A stretch of DNA of 64,000 bases from Acidobacteriota bacterium (GTDB lineage: Bacteria; Acidobacteriota; Terriglobia; Terriglobales; Acidobacteriaceae), in the NCBI GenBank assembly GCA_021813745.1, contig JAKAJO010000136.1, positions 53,192 through 117,191 of the forward strand. The letters are read 5' to 3'. Positions 23,746 to 35,985 of the stretch are shown piece after piece. Within the stretch, counting starts at the first letter, position 1; each line of letters opens with the position of its first letter. The notes beneath the pieces were generated by a model, which was given only the letters and a program-made list of their open reading frames with translations, was not told the DNA's origin and made no database searches. The translations under genes were made by a program, and so were the position numbers.

Positions 23746-24228
23746 ATGAGTTCGGATAACCTGCTATCGCTCAAAGACGACATGATCGCCTTCATCGAAG
23801 GGCACGGCTTGAAGCGCCTGCCCGGCTACGTCACGGAAGACATCCCTTCTGTCCTCTGGGAAAGTCAGGGCAACCCCGATGCCTGGAAAGACTTTGTCGA
23901 AATGGCCAAGCATGTCGGCGCGCCCTTCATCACCTTCAGTGAGATGACTCTCGATCGGAATGATCTCGATTCCCTCATCGATGAAGCCAATGAGATGAAC
24001 TACCCCGATGAAGAAGCCTCCGAGTTGGTTGAAGCACAGCTGCTGCGCAAATACACCGGCATGGTTGGCTACATCCAACTCGGCTTTATCTATCAGGGCA
24101 TCGCACTCCTCCACGAAACCACCACCGATTGGTACGAGCGATTTCAGTCCCTCCTGGAAGAGATGGATAGCTTCCACGACATCGTCATCGACGATCATGA
24201 GCACGACCAGGACGACGAGGACGAATAA
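23746..24228 (+). CDS. Acidic hypothetical protein upstream of recJ
   Basis: A 160-residue, highly acidic soluble protein ends in a His/Asp/Glu-rich tail (DDHEHDQDDEDE) that could bind metal. I do not recognise the family; it looks like a conserved acidobacterial hypothetical. ATG 23746 is taken as the start, with TTG 23740 possible; neither has a clear Shine-Dalgarno. It ends 5 bases before recJ on the same strand, so the two are probably cotranscribed. Confidence 0.65.
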   Translation: MSSDNLLSLKDDMIAFIEGHGLKRLPGYVTEDIPSVLWESQGNPDAWKDFVEMAKHVGAPFITFSEMTLDRNDLDSLIDEANEMNYPDEEASELVEAQLLRKYTGMVGYIQLGFIYQGIALLHETTTDWYERFQSLLEEMDSFHDIVIDDHEHDQDDEDE

Positions 24229-24233
24229 GCCCG

Positions 24234-26018
24234 GTGAACCCTCCAGGCGCCATGAGCAACTCCGCCGCCGGTCCGCGCCAGCGATGGGTTCTCGCCCGGC
24301 AGCATCCCGAACAGGCAGAGACTCTGGCTCGCGACGCCCGGCTTCCCTCCGTGCTTGCAGAATTGCTCGTCGCCCGCGGCATCCTGTCTGCCGCGGAGGC
24401 CTTCGCCTTTCTAAACCCTGAGATCGACCAGATGCACGATCCCTTCCTCATGCTCGGCATGCAAGCTGCCGTCGACCGGATCGAGCATGCCATTGCCCAC
24501 AACGAGCCCATCCTGCTCTACGGAGATTACGACGTCGACGGCACCACCGCCGTTGTCCTGCTAAAAACAACCATTGAGATGCTCGGTGGCATCGTGCGCT
24601 TCCACGTACCCCATCGCCTTCGCGAGGGCTACGGACTCCAGTCGAGCGTGCTTGAAGAGGCACACTCCGCAGGCATCCGCCTTGTCCTCACCGTCGACAC
24701 TGGCATGCGCGCTTTCGCTGAAGCCGACACGGCACGTCGCCTCGGCCTGGACCTCATCATCACCGACCACCATCTCCCCGAAGCCCATGAGTCGCTTCCC
24801 AACGCACTGGCCATACTCAACCCCAATCAGCCCGGATGTGCCTATCCAGAAAAGAGCCTCTGCGGCGCCGCCATCGCCTTCAAACTTGCGCAGGCCCTCC
24901 TGGAACGCCATAACCCCCAACGAGCGCGAGAAAAGATGCTCCCCAGCTTTCTTAAGATGGCTGCCATCGCCACCATTGCAGATGCCGTGCCGCTCAAGGG
25001 AGAGAATCGCGTCATCGCCGCTCTGGGTCTGCGCGAGTTGCGCAAGCCCGTCGGCGCAGGGCTGCGCGCCCTCTTCGATGCAGCCATGCTGGATCCAGCC
25101 ATAAAGCCCATCAGCGGATTCGACGTTGCCTTCCGTCTTGCACCCCGGATCAATGCGGCTGGCCGCATGGACGTCGCCTCCGATATCGTCGAGCTTTTCA
25201 CCACGCGCGACATGGTTCGCGCGCGCGAACTTGCCGCCAAGCTCGAACGCCTCAACCGCGAGAGACGCGATACGGAAGCTTTCGCGCTCACTGCCATTGA
25301 AAACCGACTCGCCGCCGAGGTCGGACTCAACGCGGAGCGCCTTCTGGTTCTTGACGGCGACGGCTGGCATCGCGGCGTCATCGGCATTCTCGCCTCGCGC
25401 GTCGTCGAGCGCACTGCCAAGCCCGCAATCGTCATCAGCATCGAAGACGGCATAGCGCACGGCTCTGGTCGTTCCGTCGACGGCTTTCCACTCCTTGAAG
25501 CCATCGAAACCTGTGCTGACCTCTTCACCCGCTTTGGCGGTCATGCCTTCGCCGTTGGCTTCGCTCTCCCCGCCGAGGCCTTGCCCGAACTCAAGCGCCG
25601 CCTCAGCCTCTATGCCGCGGAGCGCCTCGCCCACCGCGATCCCGAACACATCCTGTCGATCCACGCTGAACTGCCCCTCGATCGCATCACGCCCGTCCTC
25701 GCAGGCTGGCTCCGAAAGCTCGAACCGCTCGGGCACGGCAATCCCGAGCCCGTCTTTCTCGCCCGCAACCTGCGCTTGCTCTCGCCTCTCCGACTAATGA
25801 AAGAGCGGCATATCCGTCTCGAACTCTCACCCGCCGGTGTCACCTCAGCACCCTGCATCGTCCGCGCCGTCGGCTGGGGCATGGCCTTCCGAGCCGCTCA
25901 ACTTGGCCTCACCCAGGGTAGCTGCGTCGACGTCGCCTACCGCATCCGCGAGAATGATCATCCTCAATACGGCGGACTGGAAATTGAGCTCGCCGGCATC
26001 GAAACCTGCTCCGCCTAA
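24234..26018 (+). CDS. recJ: Single-stranded-DNA-specific exonuclease RecJ
   Basis: This 594-residue RecJ is a 5'-3' single-strand exonuclease of the DHH superfamily acting in RecFOR recombination and in mismatch and base-excision repair. Motifs in order: DYDVDGTTAV, DTGMRAF, DHHLP, NPNQPGCAYPEKSLCGAA, ADAVPL, then the DHHA1 region with INAAGRM, HGSGRSVDGFPLLEAI and GGHAFAVGFALP, and a C-terminal OB-like domain. GTG 24234 is the listed start; ATG 24252 is equally plausible. A perfect hairpin terminator follows. Confidence 0.93.
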   Translation: MNPPGAMSNSAAGPRQRWVLARQHPEQAETLARDARLPSVLAELLVARGILSAAEAFAFLNPEIDQMHDPFLMLGMQAAVDRIEHAIAHNEPILLYGDYDVDGTTAVVLLKTTIEMLGGIVRFHVPHRLREGYGLQSSVLEEAHSAGIRLVLTVDTGMRAFAEADTARRLGLDLIITDHHLPEAHESLPNALAILNPNQPGCAYPEKSLCGAAIAFKLAQALLERHNPQRAREKMLPSFLKMAAIATIADAVPLKGENRVIAALGLRELRKPVGAGLRALFDAAMLDPAIKPISGFDVAFRLAPRINAAGRMDVASDIVELFTTRDMVRARELAAKLERLNRERRDTEAFALTAIENRLAAEVGLNAERLLVLDGDGWHRGVIGILASRVVERTAKPAIVISIEDGIAHGSGRSVDGFPLLEAIETCADLFTRFGGHAFAVGFALPAEALPELKRRLSLYAAERLAHRDPEHILSIHAELPLDRITPVLAGWLRKLEPLGHGNPEPVFLARNLRLLSPLRLMKERHIRLELSPAGVTSAPCIVRAVGWGMAFRAAQLGLTQGSCVDVAYRIRENDHPQYGGLEIELAGIETCSA

Positions 26019-26023
26019 GGCAG

Positions 26024-26051
26024 AAAGGCCCACGGCGTGCCGTGGGCCTTT
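26024..26051. terminator. Bidirectional intrinsic terminator
   Basis: AAAGGCCCACGGC and GCCGTGGGCCTTT form a perfect 13-bp inverted repeat (12 with a tetraloop) between the convergent recJ and YXWGXW genes. The A-start and T-end on both strands fit a shared terminator. Confidence 0.8.
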
Positions 26052-26072
26052 GAGTGCATGCCGGCCGCTGAC

Positions 26073-27065
26073 TCAGCGGAAATGCCGTTGATCCGGTGCC
26101 GCTCGATCCTGTGGTCGATCCTGCGGTCTCGGCTGGTTCCGGGGCTCGCTCCGCTGCTGGTTCTGCCATTGCTGTTGCGGCCGCTGGTTCATGCCCTGGT
26201 TATTCGGCCGTTGCCACTGCTGATTGCCGCGGTTCTGATAGCCATTGTTCGGCTGCACATTCCCCCGGTTCTGGTAGCCCTGGTTCGAAGGCCTGTTCTG
26301 GAATCCGTTGTTTTGGTACCCGCGATTGTTGAAATTGGGCCGCTGGCTTATCCCTGAGGACCGGTTCTGGTTGTTCCACGGCCGAGCCACCGCCGCAGTC
26401 GCGGGCCGTCCATGGTTGTTGTTGAAGTAGGAGCTGCGCTCCATCCGTGCCGCCTGCACGTGCTGCATCTGCATCCGCGTCGCAGCCATGTGCTGGTCGC
26501 GCATCGCCAGCCGCTCGCTCGGCGCAGGCTGATGCTGAATCCCGCCCGGGCCGCCGTTGTAGGACACGTGGTTGTTGTTGATGATCGTGTTGCGCTCCAC
26601 AACTGTCCGGTCAACATACGTGTTTCGAATGATCGTCGTATTCACGCGCATCACAGCGGTGTTATAGGCAAACTCGCGCCCACGCCACATGCCGCCCACA
26701 AACCCGACGCCCATATAGCCAAAGCCATAGTTCACGCCGCCGTAGTAGCCCACATGCGGCCCCCAGTAGCCGGGATGAAATATGTACAGCCCACCCGACC
26801 AGCCCCAGTACGGCGGCGTCCACAGCGCACCTACGTACGGCGCCGGTACCCACGCACCCGGCACCCAGTAGTAGCCGTCATCGCCATACGCCCAGTAGCC
26901 CGGCGTCCACATCAGGCCCGGCTGCGGGCACGGCGGCTGAACATACACCGGCAGCACAGGCGGTGCAAATCCCACGCTGATAAACACCCCCGCATAGGAG
27001 GATGCGGGAAGCATCGCAAGCACAAGTACCATCAACAGCAAGCGCGAACGACGAAGTAAATCCAT
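26073..27065 (-). CDS. Secreted YXWGXW-repeat protein with Asn/Gln-rich tail
   Basis: A 330-residue exported protein starts at ATG 27065 (AGGAGG seven bases upstream; the frame runs further 5' without support). The signal peptide is followed by repeated aromatic motifs of the YXWGXW type (WTPGYWAYGDDGYYWVPGAW; WTPPYWGW), a Gly/Tyr stretch, and a long low-complexity tail of Asn, Gln, Arg and Pro (NRGYQNNGFQNRP). Similar proteins are common and unexplained in Acidobacteriota and Proteobacteria; a cell-surface or matrix role is likely. Confidence 0.75.
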   Translation of the reverse strand: MDLLRRSRLLLMVLVLAMLPASSYAGVFISVGFAPPVLPVYVQPPCPQPGLMWTPGYWAYGDDGYYWVPGAWVPAPYVGALWTPPYWGWSGGLYIFHPGYWGPHVGYYGGVNYGFGYMGVGFVGGMWRGREFAYNTAVMRVNTTIIRNTYVDRTVVERNTIINNNHVSYNGGPGGIQHQPAPSERLAMRDQHMAATRMQMQHVQAARMERSSYFNNNHGRPATAAVARPWNNQNRSSGISQRPNFNNRGYQNNGFQNRPSNQGYQNRGNVQPNNGYQNRGNQQWQRPNNQGMNQRPQQQWQNQQRSEPRNQPRPQDRPQDRAAPDQRHFR

Positions 27066-27224
27066 GGTCAAACCTCCTGAACCTTCTGCGCGCATCCGTC
27101 CCATGCGAATCACTTCTCGCCAGACGCGTCGCAAACTCAACCATCCACCGCGGAATCAGGTACATCGCAATCCGTTGGCATGGTAGTCATGTAGACCCAG
27201 CCCTTCGCGAAAAGTTGCTTCGCC

Positions 27225-28211
27225 CTAATACCGCAGGCTCAGCCCCATGCCAAAAACATGCCGCGCTTGCAGATTCACCGGTACCAGCGCCACCGGTGGC
27301 GCGGGCGCGGGAAGCCCCGTCGGCACCGCGGTTGTGCCGATCGTGCCCGCCACCTGGCCAATGCCCGCATCGAAGGCAAAATGTGGATGCTCCTTCTGCG
27401 TAATCCGCACGGCGTAGTCCAGCGTCGTCGGCACATGCGCCGGCGCGCCGGGCAGCCCGGTTGATGTGTTAATCAGAATCGCGCTCAGGTTCTTTGAGTT
27501 CGGCGGCTCCTGCGTAAAGCCCGCTGCAGGCACAATCGCCGTGTGGAATGGACCCGGCAGCGGAATACCCAGCCCACCAAACAGCCTGCCTTCAAACCGC
27601 GTCGACTGCCCGCCCAGCCCATAGATCGACGCATTCGTCGCCTTCCAGCCCAGATTCACCAGAAACGGAAACGGCGGATGCAGCCACGTCTTTGTCGCCG
27701 CAATGTAGATATCGCCGTTCGTATACGACTTCAGAGTTCCGGTCAGCGCCTGGTTCAGCGCGCCGCTCACAAAGCGGTCATCCGTCCTCACCAGTCCACC
27801 CACTGCAAAGCCCGGGGTCCAGGGACCAAACTGTCCATCTTTGATTGCCACCACTTTGCCGTGGAAGATGTTCATCCCCGCGTAGTGCCACAAGCTGCTG
27901 AACGCTGGGCTGTCGCCCATTGTGTGCACACTCCGCGTGTAGCCCACCTCAAATCGATTCGCAAACCCCTCGGTCACGCTGAACGTGTGGATGTTGCCGA
28001 TGACCTTCGACGCATCCACAAAGTGATACCCCAGCGCCGGATGTGAGAAGAATTTGCCCTTGTCCGTATACACCACATAAGCCGTCGGCGTAATGAACCC
28101 GCCAGTCTGCCCTTCCAGTGTCAGGTTCTGGGCCCGTGTAGTTTGCACTCCGCCCAACGCCGCTGCCATCAGCCCCCATAGGGCCGCCTTCTTCAGCCAA
28201 TACCTTTTCAC
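27225..28211 (-). CDS. Predicted outer-membrane beta-barrel protein
   Basis: A 328-residue protein has a Sec signal peptide (YWLKKAALWGLMAAALGG...TTRAQ), alternating-hydrophobicity strands, many Gly/Phe/Tyr girdle residues, and a C-terminal strand ending in Tyr (FGMGLSLRY), as outer-membrane barrels do. The start is GTG 28211 with AGGAG eight bases upstream, eight codons inside the longest frame. The ligand or role is not recognisable. Confidence 0.65.
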   Translation of the reverse strand: MKRYWLKKAALWGLMAAALGGVQTTRAQNLTLEGQTGGFITPTAYVVYTDKGKFFSHPALGYHFVDASKVIGNIHTFSVTEGFANRFEVGYTRSVHTMGDSPAFSSLWHYAGMNIFHGKVVAIKDGQFGPWTPGFAVGGLVRTDDRFVSGALNQALTGTLKSYTNGDIYIAATKTWLHPPFPFLVNLGWKATNASIYGLGGQSTRFEGRLFGGLGIPLPGPFHTAIVPAAGFTQEPPNSKNLSAILINTSTGLPGAPAHVPTTLDYAVRITQKEHPHFAFDAGIGQVAGTIGTTAVPTGLPAPAPPVALVPVNLQARHVFGMGLSLRY

Positions 28212-28517
28212 AGTGACAACTCCTGTCCGGCGCATTCTTCTGCGACCATTCCTTCACCAAGGCCAATCCTGCAACCGTCCAGACAGTCGGTAATGGCAGA
28301 AATCATCTCCCCCTTGGTCCGGCGTGCGCAATGGAAAACCATTCCTCGTGCACTACAAAGTACCCAGTCGCACAAGGCGTCACCGGGCGATTCAAGGAGG
28401 CTCCGCACTGCCTGTACCGGCCGCTGGATCCACTCCGGATTCGCTTGGGGAATGCACTCTTGTAACACATTTGTCACACAATCGTCTCCCCCATTCCGCC
28501 GGTGATAGACTCACGCC
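28212..28517. other. Divergent intergenic region, no gene seen
   Basis: About 306 bases between the outer-membrane protein gene and tmk. An imperfect dyad (TTGTAACACATTTGTCACA around 28461-28479) is the only structure noticed. It probably contains the two divergent promoters, but no clear -35/-10 pair stands out. Confidence 0.4.
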
Positions 28518-29186
28518 ATGCCGCGCGGTCTTTTCATCACGCTCGAAGGTCTTGACGGGTCCGGTAAAACCACGCAAATCAAGCGCCTGGCCGCATGGAT
28601 CCAGCGGCGCGGCCTGGACCCCGTCGTTACCCGCCAGCCCGGCGGCACCGCCACGGGCGACCGCATCCGCGCTCTGCTGCTCGATTCCCGCTCCACCGCC
28701 CTCGCGCCCATGACCGAGTTGGCCCTGATGTTCGCCGATCGCGCCCAGGCCATCGCTGAGGTGATTGAGCCCGCCCTCGCCGCTGGCAAAGTCGTTCTCT
28801 GCGATCGATTTACGGACTCGACCGAGGCCTACCAAGGTGGCGGCCGCCAGCTCGGCTCTCAGCTCGTCCTCGACATGCACCGCCTGGTCTGCGGCAACCT
28901 GCAGCCCGATCTCACCCTGCTCCTGCTGCCCTCGCTCGCCGTCTGCCTGGACCGCGCCCGACGCCGCAATGACCGCGTCGCCGCCCAGTCCGGCAAGGAT
29001 GAAAACCGCTTCGAGCAGGAGCAGGAAGCCTTCTACCAACGCGTCTGGGAAAAGTACCGCGAAATCGCCGCGCGCGAGCCCCAGCGCGTCGCCCTCATCG
29101 AGGGCAACCTCACCATCGACGAGGTCCACGAGCAGATCGCCGAAGCCGTAGCCGAAAGCCTCATCACCGTCGGCCACGCCTGTTAG
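28518..29186 (+). CDS. tmk: Thymidylate kinase
   Basis: This 222-residue dTMP kinase phosphorylates dTMP to dTDP in dTTP synthesis. The P-loop is GLDGSGKT at 11-18, followed by TRQPGGTATGDRIR (the DR[EQ]PGG-type substrate loop), DRFTDSTEAYQGGGR, and a LID with RARRRNDR. Length is typical. ATG 28518 has no strong Shine-Dalgarno but matches the family N-terminus exactly. Confidence 0.93.
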   Translation: MPRGLFITLEGLDGSGKTTQIKRLAAWIQRRGLDPVVTRQPGGTATGDRIRALLLDSRSTALAPMTELALMFADRAQAIAEVIEPALAAGKVVLCDRFTDSTEAYQGGGRQLGSQLVLDMHRLVCGNLQPDLTLLLLPSLAVCLDRARRRNDRVAAQSGKDENRFEQEQEAFYQRVWEKYREIAAREPQRVALIEGNLTIDEVHEQIAEAVAESLITVGHAC

Positions 29187-29254
29187 GCCTCGCCTCCGAG
29201 ACCTGGCTTCCAGAATAAACCGCGCCCAAATTGCTATACTTCGGGCAGCAGACA

Positions 29255-29515
29255 ATGAGCGCCTTTTGCCAGAAGCGGGCATGGTTCTGGATCGCGATTG
29301 CGGCTATCGCAATCGCTGTCCTCGTGATGCTCGTGCCCCACGGTCACCACGCCGCAGGTCAGCCCGACTGGCTTGCGATGCTGCCCGTTTACTTCGTCGG
29401 CCTGCTGCTTTCGCTCATCCTGCTGCCTCTGGCGCCGGTCCTCTCACGGAACCACGCCCCTGAGGCTCCAGTGCTCGCCGCATCGTTCCAGCGTCCCCCG
29501 CCCTTCTGCGCATAA
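29255..29515 (+). CDS. Small two-helix membrane protein
   Basis: An 86-residue protein has two predicted membrane helices (FWIAIAAIAIAVLVMLVPHG; YFVGLLLSLILLPLAPVL) and a short Pro-rich tail. It starts at ATG 29255, eight codons into the longest frame. It lies 68 bases after tmk and before another small membrane protein gene. It is not recognised and is possibly an acidobacterial hypothetical. Confidence 0.5.
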   Translation: MSAFCQKRAWFWIAIAAIAIAVLVMLVPHGHHAAGQPDWLAMLPVYFVGLLLSLILLPLAPVLSRNHAPEAPVLAASFQRPPPFCA

Positions 29516-29627
29516 CACCCGCCTACTCCTGGCCCGCCCCGCAGACGCCATCCGCGCCTCGTGAGCCCGGCCAATCTGCACCATCCTTCGATCTGCGGCT
29601 CCATCCATGCCGCTCCGAGGCGTGACC

Positions 29628-29987
29628 ATGCGTATCGATCCCCTCTCTGCCTTTGCCGTTGCCCTGCCCATCGTCGCGAGCCTGCTGGTCGCGGTCATCG
29701 CGCTCTTTTCTCTGCTCAAACAGCTCATCTCCCGCCGGCACCATCCCCGCCGGGGCCACTTCAAGGCCTTCGCTGCGAGTGCCGCAATTGGACTCGCCTT
29801 TCTCCCGCTCGCCGCAATCTACCGCCCAAGCCTGGTCGAGGTCGTCAAAGCTCAGATTCGACAGGAGGAAGACGTCGATGAAGAGGAGACCGGAAGCCCT
29901 GAATCTCCTTTGAAGCATCTCTGGCGTCAGTTGCGCTGCATCCGCCGAGGAGAAAGAGTGGACTTCTTGATCCTGCATCGCGAATGA
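29628..29987 (+). CDS. Small membrane protein with acidic tail
   Basis: A 119-residue protein has two hydrophobic segments (AFAVALPIVASLLVAVIALF; AFAASAAIGLAFLPLAAIY) separated by a His/Arg-rich loop, and a charged C-terminus (QEEDVDEEE). ATG 29628 with GAGG upstream is preferred to 29607. It precedes secA by 84 bases. Function unknown. Confidence 0.5.
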   Translation: MRIDPLSAFAVALPIVASLLVAVIALFSLLKQLISRRHHPRRGHFKAFAASAAIGLAFLPLAAIYRPSLVEVVKAQIRQEEDVDEEETGSPESPLKHLWRQLRCIRRGERVDFLILHRE

Positions 29988-30071
29988 GTGCCTGACAGAG
30001 GCAAACGCCCCGCAACCGGCGCGCAACTCCCCCAGCCGCGCGCTTCCAACGCAATCCGTTTACACTGTTAG

Positions 30072-33095
<3,024 letters not shown>

Positions 33096-33107
33096 CACCG
33101 TCCCTTG

Positions 33108-33143
33108 CAGCAGCGCAGTTCCTCACAGGCTTCTGCGCTGCTG
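33108..33143. terminator. Hairpin between convergent secA and TonB-domain gene
   Basis: CAGCAGCGCAG and CTGCGCTGCTG form a perfect 11-bp stem with a 14-base loop in the 55-base gap between the convergent genes. There is no T tract, so termination efficiency is uncertain. Confidence 0.55.
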
Positions 33144-33150
33144 ACCCACC

Positions 33151-33513
33151 TCACTGATTCAAATTAAAGTCAACATTCACACTCACCGTTGACGTCCCCT
33201 CGCCAGGCGCAAACCGCCACTTGCGCACCGCCTCCTGCGCCGCCTCGGCCAGCACATTGTTCCCGCTGACCGCTTTCACGTCCGTCACCTTGCCCGTTGC
33301 GTCCACCGTCACGTCCAGTTTCACCACGCCGGTCACGCGCATCCGCTTGGCAATCTCCGGATACACCGGCGCCACACGCAGTTTCACCGCACGATCTTCC
33401 GCACGCATCTGCAACCCCATCCCCAGACACACCAGCATCACACTCACCGGCACACTGCGCCCCAGAACGCGCACCATGCGCGCACGCCAACTTCTCTCCA
33501 CCCGTTTTGCCAT
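33151..33513 (-). CDS. Small TonB C-terminal-domain protein
   Basis: A 120-residue exported protein starts at ATG 33513 (AGGAGG just upstream). It has a basic N-terminus, a hydrophobic segment (VPVSVMLVCLGMGLQM), then one TonB C-terminal domain: APVYPEIAKRMRVTGVVKL, VDATGKVTDVKAVSGN, AAQEAVRKWRFAPG. There is no Pro-rich spanning region, so it is not a full energy transducer. Such short proteins are abundant in Acidobacteriota. Confidence 0.75.
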   Translation of the reverse strand: MAKRVERSWRARMVRVLGRSVPVSVMLVCLGMGLQMRAEDRAVKLRVAPVYPEIAKRMRVTGVVKLDVTVDATGKVTDVKAVSGNNVLAEAAQEAVRKWRFAPGEGTSTVSVNVDFNLNQ

Positions 33514-33640
33514 CGCTCCTCCTGTCGCGGTCTTGCTGCTCAGTCTGGATATCGGCAAAGGGCAAAGAAATGTGAATGCGCGCACATTCCACCGTCACTC
33601 CTGATTGATCTTTGATTTCCATCGGCCGCCTGCCCTGCGT

Positions 33641-34222
33641 TCAGCGGGCCAGCGATGCCTCCACGCCGTCAAACGTCAGATGCCCAGGTATCACCCCGCG
33701 CTCCGCACACCACTGCTCGTACAGCCGGCCGTAGCTCAGTGTCATGTATGCATCCCGGCTCACACCCAGCCGCGCCGCGGCGGCGTCAATCCACTCCGGC
33801 GTCCCTTCCAGCTCGGCAAAGTTGCCGATCGGCGTCTCGTCCACCACGCAGTGCCCTGTTCCGTCGGTCCACTCCGTACGCCACTTCTCATAGCGAAACG
33901 ACTCCACCAGCCCCAGCGACCGGAATACCTCCGCCATCGTCTCGCCATTAGCCACTTCCGTCTCCGTCTCCACACGATGCTTGTGCCGGTCTTCCCCCAC
34001 GCCGGAGTCCGGCACCCGCTTGTGCGTCACTGTCCACCGCTTCCCGTATTGGCGAATCCGCAGAATTTCCGTCCGCGCCCGCATTGACCGGTCCGGCCAG
34101 TCAAACAGCACATTGTTCTCGAACTCCCGCGGCGTCGCCACATGAAAGCCCGCCGCGCCCAGGCGCGCCGCAAAGCCTGCCAGGTCGTCCACGCGAAACT
34201 TGATCTCCGTCTCGATCACCAT
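33641..34222 (-). CDS. CYTH-domain protein (class IV adenylate cyclase-like)
   Basis: A 193-residue CYTH tunnel-fold protein carries the signature ETEIKF at residues 4-9 (ExExK) and later conserved Arg/Lys/Glu strands (LRIRQYGKRWTVTHKR; ETETEV; VVDETPIGNFAELEG). Family members hydrolyse or cyclise triphosphates (thiamine triphosphate, ATP, inorganic triphosphate); the substrate cannot be read from sequence. It is divergent from the tsaC gene. Confidence 0.85.
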   Translation of the reverse strand: MVIETEIKFRVDDLAGFAARLGAAGFHVATPREFENNVLFDWPDRSMRARTEILRIRQYGKRWTVTHKRVPDSGVGEDRHKHRVETETEVANGETMAEVFRSLGLVESFRYEKWRTEWTDGTGHCVVDETPIGNFAELEGTPEWIDAAAARLGVSRDAYMTLSYGRLYEQWCAERGVIPGHLTFDGVEASLAR

Positions 34223-34281
34223 GATTTGCAGTGAGTATACGGCAGTTGGCCCCGCCCCCTGCCAGCGGCGACAATAGACCC

Positions 34282-35352
34282 GTGAAGACCCTCCGCCTCA
34301 CCGTGGACCCCGCGCATCTCGATTCACCCGCAGCTCGAAGCGCTATCGCCCAGGCCGCAGCCATCCTGCGCCGCGGTGGCCTCGTCGCCCTGCCCACAGA
34401 GACCGTCTACGGTCTTGGCGCCAATGCGCTCAATTCGGACGCCGTCGCGGGCATCTTCACCGCCAAGCAGCGCCCCGCCTGGGACCCCGTCATCGTTCAC
34501 ATCGCCGGCGAAGCCGCCGACAACCCCATGCTCCGCGACCTCGTCACAGAGATTCCTGACGCTGCCATCCAGCTGATCGCCGCCTTCTGGCCCGGCCCGC
34601 TGACATTGCTCCTGCCGCGCTCTGCAGCCGTGCCCGATGCCGTGACCGCAGGCCGTCCACTCGTTGGCATCCGCATGCCCGCGCACCCCGTCGCCTTCGC
34701 ACTCATCCGCGAGGCCGGCGTGCCCGTCGCCGCGCCCAGCGCCAACCTCTTCGGCCACATCAGCCCCACCACCGCAGCGCATGTCCTCGACGACCTCGAC
34801 GGCCGCATCGACGCCATCCTTGACGCGGGTCCCACTGAGCATGGAGTCGAATCCACCGTCATCGACCCCTGCCAGAAGCCGATGGTCATCTACCGCCCTG
34901 GCGCCATTACTGTTGCGCAAATCCGCGCCGTCGCCGGTCCCGTCGAGCTCTTTCAACCCGCGGGTCCGCTAAGGGAAGGCCCGCGCGAAGCTCTGCCCTC
35001 ACCCGGCGTCGGCCTGCGTCACTATGCGCCACGCGCACACCTGGTCTTAGTGGAAGATGCTCTCGACGCTCTGCCTGCGGCCTTTGCCATGGTCGCCGGC
35101 CGCTACTCAGGCCAGCGCATTGGCCTCATGCTGCCCAATGAACTCGCGGCCCACGCGCCACGCGCCGTTCATGTATTTCCATGGGGCCGCTGGTCCGCGC
35201 CGGAAGAACTCGCCAGCCGCCTCTATGCTGGCCTGCGCGCGCTCGATGCCGCGGGCTGCGACGTCATCCTCTGTCCTCTGCCGCCAGCCGACGGCCTCGG
35301 CGCGGCCATCCGCGACCGCCTTCGTAAAGCTGCTCACATGCCGGAAAGATAG
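34282..35352 (+). CDS. tsaC: Threonylcarbamoyl-AMP synthase, Sua5 type
   Basis: This 356-residue protein makes threonylcarbamoyl-AMP from Thr, bicarbonate and ATP, the first step of tRNA t6A synthesis. The YrdC domain includes GLVALPTETVYGLGANA, the KQRPAWDPVIVHI signature and AAPSANLFGHISPTTA. A C-terminal Sua5 domain follows (LPSPGVGLRHYAPRAHLVLV). I choose GTG 34282 as the start; the frame extends to a GTG at 34231, but that would leave 8 bases to the divergent CYTH gene. The last 19 bases overlap the convergent Hfq-like gene. Confidence 0.9.
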   Translation: MKTLRLTVDPAHLDSPAARSAIAQAAAILRRGGLVALPTETVYGLGANALNSDAVAGIFTAKQRPAWDPVIVHIAGEAADNPMLRDLVTEIPDAAIQLIAAFWPGPLTLLLPRSAAVPDAVTAGRPLVGIRMPAHPVAFALIREAGVPVAAPSANLFGHISPTTAAHVLDDLDGRIDAILDAGPTEHGVESTVIDPCQKPMVIYRPGAITVAQIRAVAGPVELFQPAGPLREGPREALPSPGVGLRHYAPRAHLVLVEDALDALPAAFAMVAGRYSGQRIGLMLPNELAAHAPRAVHVFPWGRWSAPEELASRLYAGLRALDAAGCDVILCPLPPADGLGAAIRDRLRKAAHMPER

Positions 35353-35693
35353 CTCCGCGCCGTCCCCTGCTCACCCACTTTGTACATGTACTTGATTGCC
35401 GATTTGTACACCAGCATGCGCGTCTTGCCTCGCACCTTCAATGCATTCCGGTCATACCACTCGATGCAGCCTTCAATCGTCTGCCCATCCACCAGCACAA
35501 TCACCATCTGTGTCTGCGCCTGAATCTGCTTCTGCAAATAGAACACTTCGGCGTGACTGTGCAGGTGATCTTCGTTCATGGTGTGCGCCGTCAGCCGCAC
35601 CGGCATCTCCGGTATGGCTCTCCTGCGGTTTGCCGGCTTCGTTACCGTTCCGGCTTCCGACTCAATCCTCGGCAGCGTCGCATAGGGATTCAT
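35334..35693 (-). CDS. Hfq-like (LSm fold) RNA-binding protein with extension
   Basis: A 119-residue protein's C-terminal 70 residues follow the Hfq/LSm pattern: EVFYLQKQIQAQTQMVIVLV, DGQTIEGCIEWYDRNALKV (Sm1), then MLVYKSAIKYM (Sm2, where Hfq has YKHAIS). The His of canonical Hfq is Ser here. A 45-residue basic N-terminal extension precedes it. ATG 35693 has AAGGA eight bases upstream. It probably forms a hexameric ring and binds RNA; whether it supports sRNA pairing is unknown. Convergent with tsaC. Confidence 0.7.
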   Translation of the reverse strand: MNPYATLPRIESEAGTVTKPANRRRAIPEMPVRLTAHTMNEDHLHSHAEVFYLQKQIQAQTQMVIVLVDGQTIEGCIEWYDRNALKVRGKTRMLVYKSAIKYMYKVGEQGTARSYLSGM

Positions 35694-35985
35694 TCGGTCC
35701 GTCCTTTTCGGGGCAATTGCGACATTTGCATTCAGGCCAGCACCGGTCCGCATCGTTCCGGTCAAAAACTTCAGCTCTCCGCTTCTTTTGAGCAGATTGG
35801 CTTCTCTGCATCATCCCGGATCGCGCACCCACTTCAGAGCGCAGAGACACACCGGATTGCACACGGCTCGGACTCTCATCCTGCCCCGCTTTCTACGTCT
35901 TCTTCCTGCGGATTCGTGTTCCAGATTGTACTCGGAAAGATGCTCGTGTGTCTGGTCAGGTTGCCTTGGAGCTGCCACCTGCGTC

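Noticed and set aside
28461..28479. A CRP-type operator upstream of tmk
   Set aside because: The half-sites are imperfect and the spacing is wrong for the TGTGA-N6-TCACA consensus.
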